Shown here: positions 5,451-6,856 of the stretch, piece by piece
How the letters are laid out: every line of letters begins with the position of its first letter
Position numbering within the stretch: position 1 is the first letter of the stretch
From: Spirochaetaceae bacterium
GTDB lineage: Bacteria > Spirochaetota > Spirochaetia > Treponematales > Breznakiellaceae
NCBI GenBank assembly: GCA_031267955.1
Contig: JAIRYB010000032.1
Span: 1 to 6,856, forward strand
DNA: 6,856 nt
Direction: 5' to 3'
The notes under the pieces: model-generated
Databases searched by the model: none
Seen by the model: only the letters and a program-made list of their open reading frames with translations
What the model was told of the DNA's origin: nothing
Position numbers and translations under genes: made by a program

Positions 5451-6689
5451 CTAGTTCCCGCCCTGGAATTTGATATTGAAGTACTTCTCGGGAACCGTCT
5501 GTTCGGTGGTGGGCAGATAGCCCCGGCCCATGATGTAGGTGTCCATGTAGATCAGTACCTGGTTCCTCGCCCGCACGCCGGTATTGGCGTCAACATAATA
5601 GCCGCCGTTCCACTTGGCGCCGGGGGTAAATTCGCCCAGGGCCGCGTAGAGATCGCTCATGCTATCCAGCTTGGCCTGGCCGTCAAGTATCCGCTTGGCG
5701 AATTCGCCAAGACCGGCGCTGACCGTAAAGCCGTAGGAGAAGGCCCAGGTACCGAATTTCCCGGAACCGCCCTGGGCGACAACCGCCTCCTCAACCTTCT
5801 TGAGGATCGCGGGGAAATTCCCGGCTTCGGCGGAAAGATCGATTCCCAGCGCGCCGGGGTAGCCCATGAGCGGGGAGGGAAGATCCGCTTCCACAAACAT
5901 CCCGCCGTAGACCAGAAGCTGCTTGAGAAGCGGCTCGGTATGGGCGTCGTTGGTGCAGAAGAAAACCGAATTCTTTCCGTAGGTGTTTATCCATTGGGGG
6001 GTCTGTTCCAGGATGTACTGCTGGGCGCCGGCGACCCCCACATCGGAGGTGGGATCGGGCGCGGTGACAAACACAAATTTAAGGCCAAGGTCGTTACAGG
6101 CCGCCTCGAATATCTGCCGGCGCAGGCCCAGGGTTTCGTAGGACATGTGCCGGGGGAAGGAGATGTGGACAAAGGTATCCGCGCCGAGCTGCTTCGCCGC
6201 CCAGATTATCGTGTAGCCCCGGGAGATAAAGTCCGCGCTGATGGCCAGGTTGGCCGACTGCTGGATTACCAGCGGGTCCTCGTGGGATTCCCCGGCGAAC
6301 AGGAGGATGTCGGGCCTTCTCTCCCGGACCCGCCTGAAAGCCTCGGCGGTACCGGGGACGCCCTGATTAACGACGATTGCCTTCATCAGGGGATCGTCGG
6401 CAAGGGTGGTAATCTGGTTGATGGTTACTTCCTGCTGATCCATAAAGCTATCGGGGTAGGTGACGTGCTGGATTATGCCGCCGTTGGCAACCGTGCCGTA
6501 GCGCCTGATCAGTTCCTCCGCGCCCCGCAAATCGTCCTCGGACTGGGACACTGTTCCGGTTACCACGCCGATATGGTAGGCGCTCCGGCCCGCCGAGGGC
6601 TGGGCGCTGCTTTGCTGCCTCCCGCCTCCGGCAAAGATCGGTGCGGCCAGGAGCAGCGCGGACAAAGCAAATAAACCTAACTTTTTCAT
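5451..6689 (-). CDS. DUF3798-like periplasmic substrate-binding protein
   Basis: A 412-residue exported binding protein, first gene of the importer operon. Seen: signal peptide MKKLGLFALSALLLAAPIFA with likely cleavage after Ala20 (IFA before GGGRQQ). No lipobox Cys is present, so the mature protein should be soluble in the periplasm. A flexible Ser/Gln/Gly linker (21-37) precedes a periplasmic-binding-protein-like fold: HIGVVTGTVSQSEDDLRGAEELI (from 39), HVTYPDSFMDQQEVTINQI (75-93), ISFPRHMSYETLG (176-188), CTNDAHTEP (245-253) and MGYPGALGIDLSAEAGNFP (275-293). These resemble the DUF3798 family, which is associated with such importers in spirochaetes and clostridia; the ligand is unknown to me. 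The start is well supported: AAGGAG lies 6 bases before the ATG and a signal peptide follows at once. A name such as sugar-binding protein would be guesswork. Confidence 0.88.
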   Translation of the reverse strand: MKKLGLFALSALLLAAPIFAGGGRQQSSAQPSAGRSAYHIGVVTGTVSQSEDDLRGAEELIRRYGTVANGGIIQHVTYPDSFMDQQEVTINQITTLADDPLMKAIVVNQGVPGTAEAFRRVRERRPDILLFAGESHEDPLVIQQSANLAISADFISRGYTIIWAAKQLGADTFVHISFPRHMSYETLGLRRQIFEAACNDLGLKFVFVTAPDPTSDVGVAGAQQYILEQTPQWINTYGKNSVFFCTNDAHTEPLLKQLLVYGGMFVEADLPSPLMGYPGALGIDLSAEAGNFPAILKKVEEAVVAQGGSGKFGTWAFSYGFTVSAGLGEFAKRILDGQAKLDSMSDLYAALGEFTPGAKWNGGYYVDANTGVRARNQVLIYMDTYIMGRGYLPTTEQTVPEKYFNIKFQGGN

Positions 6690-6695
6690 TTGTTT

Positions 6696-6701
6696 CTCCT
6701 T
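6696..6701 (-). promoter_or_regulatory. Ribosome binding site of the binding-protein gene
   Basis: AAGGAG on the minus strand, 6 bases upstream of the ATG at 6689. It is a near-consensus Shine-Dalgarno that fixes the start and fits high expression of the binding protein relative to the weakly initiated GTG of the following ATPase gene. Confidence 0.85.
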
Positions 6702-6711
6702 AAGAATTTTT

Positions 6712-6726
6712 GCCGTACAAAACGGC
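6712..6726 (-). promoter_or_regulatory. Small hairpin in the operon leader
   Basis: GCCGT-TTTGT-ACGGC on the minus strand forms a perfect 5-bp stem with a 5-base loop, 22 bases before the start codon and just upstream of the ribosome binding site. It could stabilise the leader or be a short operator. No terminator-like T-run follows and no known riboswitch is recognised. Confidence 0.3.
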
Positions 6727-6734
6727 TATGGGTG

Positions 6735-6765
6735 ATAGTTTCCCCCCAAAAGCGTTTTCTGTCAA
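6735..6765 (-). promoter_or_regulatory. Candidate promoter of the ABC importer operon
   Basis: A perfect TTGACA -35 hexamer (6765-6760) is followed after 19 bases by AACTAT (6740-6735), a poor -10 (three of six matches) at longer than ideal spacing. The spacer contains a run of six G. The implied leader of about 40 bases would contain the hairpin and the ribosome binding site. Position and the -35 support it; the -10 does not. Confidence 0.35.
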
Positions 6766-6856
6766 TGGTTATTCCGGCGGTTTTTTGGTTTTGACCCTAA
6801 AATCATGCCCTCCGGCAATGAGCCGCCGCACAACAAGCCGCGGATAATCTTAACTG

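Noticed and set aside
5076..6674. A 532-residue plus-strand open frame antisense to the binding protein and the start of the ATPase gene
   Set aside because: Its translation has no recognisable domain, it has no good ribosome binding site, and the opposite strand carries clear conserved proteins. GC-rich third positions commonly create such antisense frames.
6772..6828. Long-range CGGCGG/CCGCCG inverted repeat as a riboswitch or attenuator stem
   Set aside because: It is only 6 bp across about 40 bases of loop in GC-rich DNA, with no conserved riboswitch core. Chance is the simpler explanation.
6805..6856. Plus-strand ATG open to the right edge (MPSGNEPPHNKP...) as a divergent gene
   Set aside because: It has no Shine-Dalgarno and is only 17 codons long, and the same bases are open on the other strand. 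Nothing supports it over chance.

Overview
The window looks like a bacterial chromosome segment of roughly 60% GC, densely coded almost entirely on the minus strand. My best guess for the source is a spirochaete, probably a Treponema relative of the termite-gut type. This rests on the style of the substrate-binding protein (signal peptide running into a Gly-rich FAGGG start with no lipobox cysteine), the DUF3798-type ABC import operon and the large Rpn-family protein next to it. It is an inference from protein resemblance, not a proven assignment.

Reading the minus strand from the right edge, bases 6689 down to 1152 form one tight five-gene operon. It encodes a DUF3798-like periplasmic binding protein, a double-domain sugar/nucleoside-type ABC ATPase, two paralogous BPD_transp_2-type permeases, and a small single-pass membrane protein of unknown function. 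The last three junctions are all 4-base ATGA stop/start overlaps, so the ATPase, both permeases and the small protein should be made in coupled amounts. The predicted machine is an importer with a heterodimeric membrane channel and one ATPase polypeptide supplying both nucleotide-binding domains. The ligand cannot be read from the sequence. A plausible promoter, a leader hairpin and a strong ribosome binding site precede the first gene.

Downstream, after a 77-base spacer packed with three short hairpins, lies an Rpn-family PD-(D/E)XK nuclease gene (1074-205). Its own start has almost no Shine-Dalgarno sequence. Inside the gene, in frame, Met224 is preceded by an excellent GGAGGT site, with a possible -10 box 30-40 bases further upstream. 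This would make a separate 66-residue C-terminal protein containing a four-residue repeat run. That matches the architecture described for Rpn toxin/antitoxin pairs, where an intragenic small protein restrains the full-length nuclease and the pair acts in phage defence. It is the most interesting element of the window.

At the left edge, the AT-rich (about 36% GC) 3' end of an unidentified plus-strand gene converges on rpn across a 44-base gap that holds an imperfect hairpin. No tRNA, rRNA, CRISPR array or complete insertion sequence is visible, and no gene-free stretch exceeds 300 bases.
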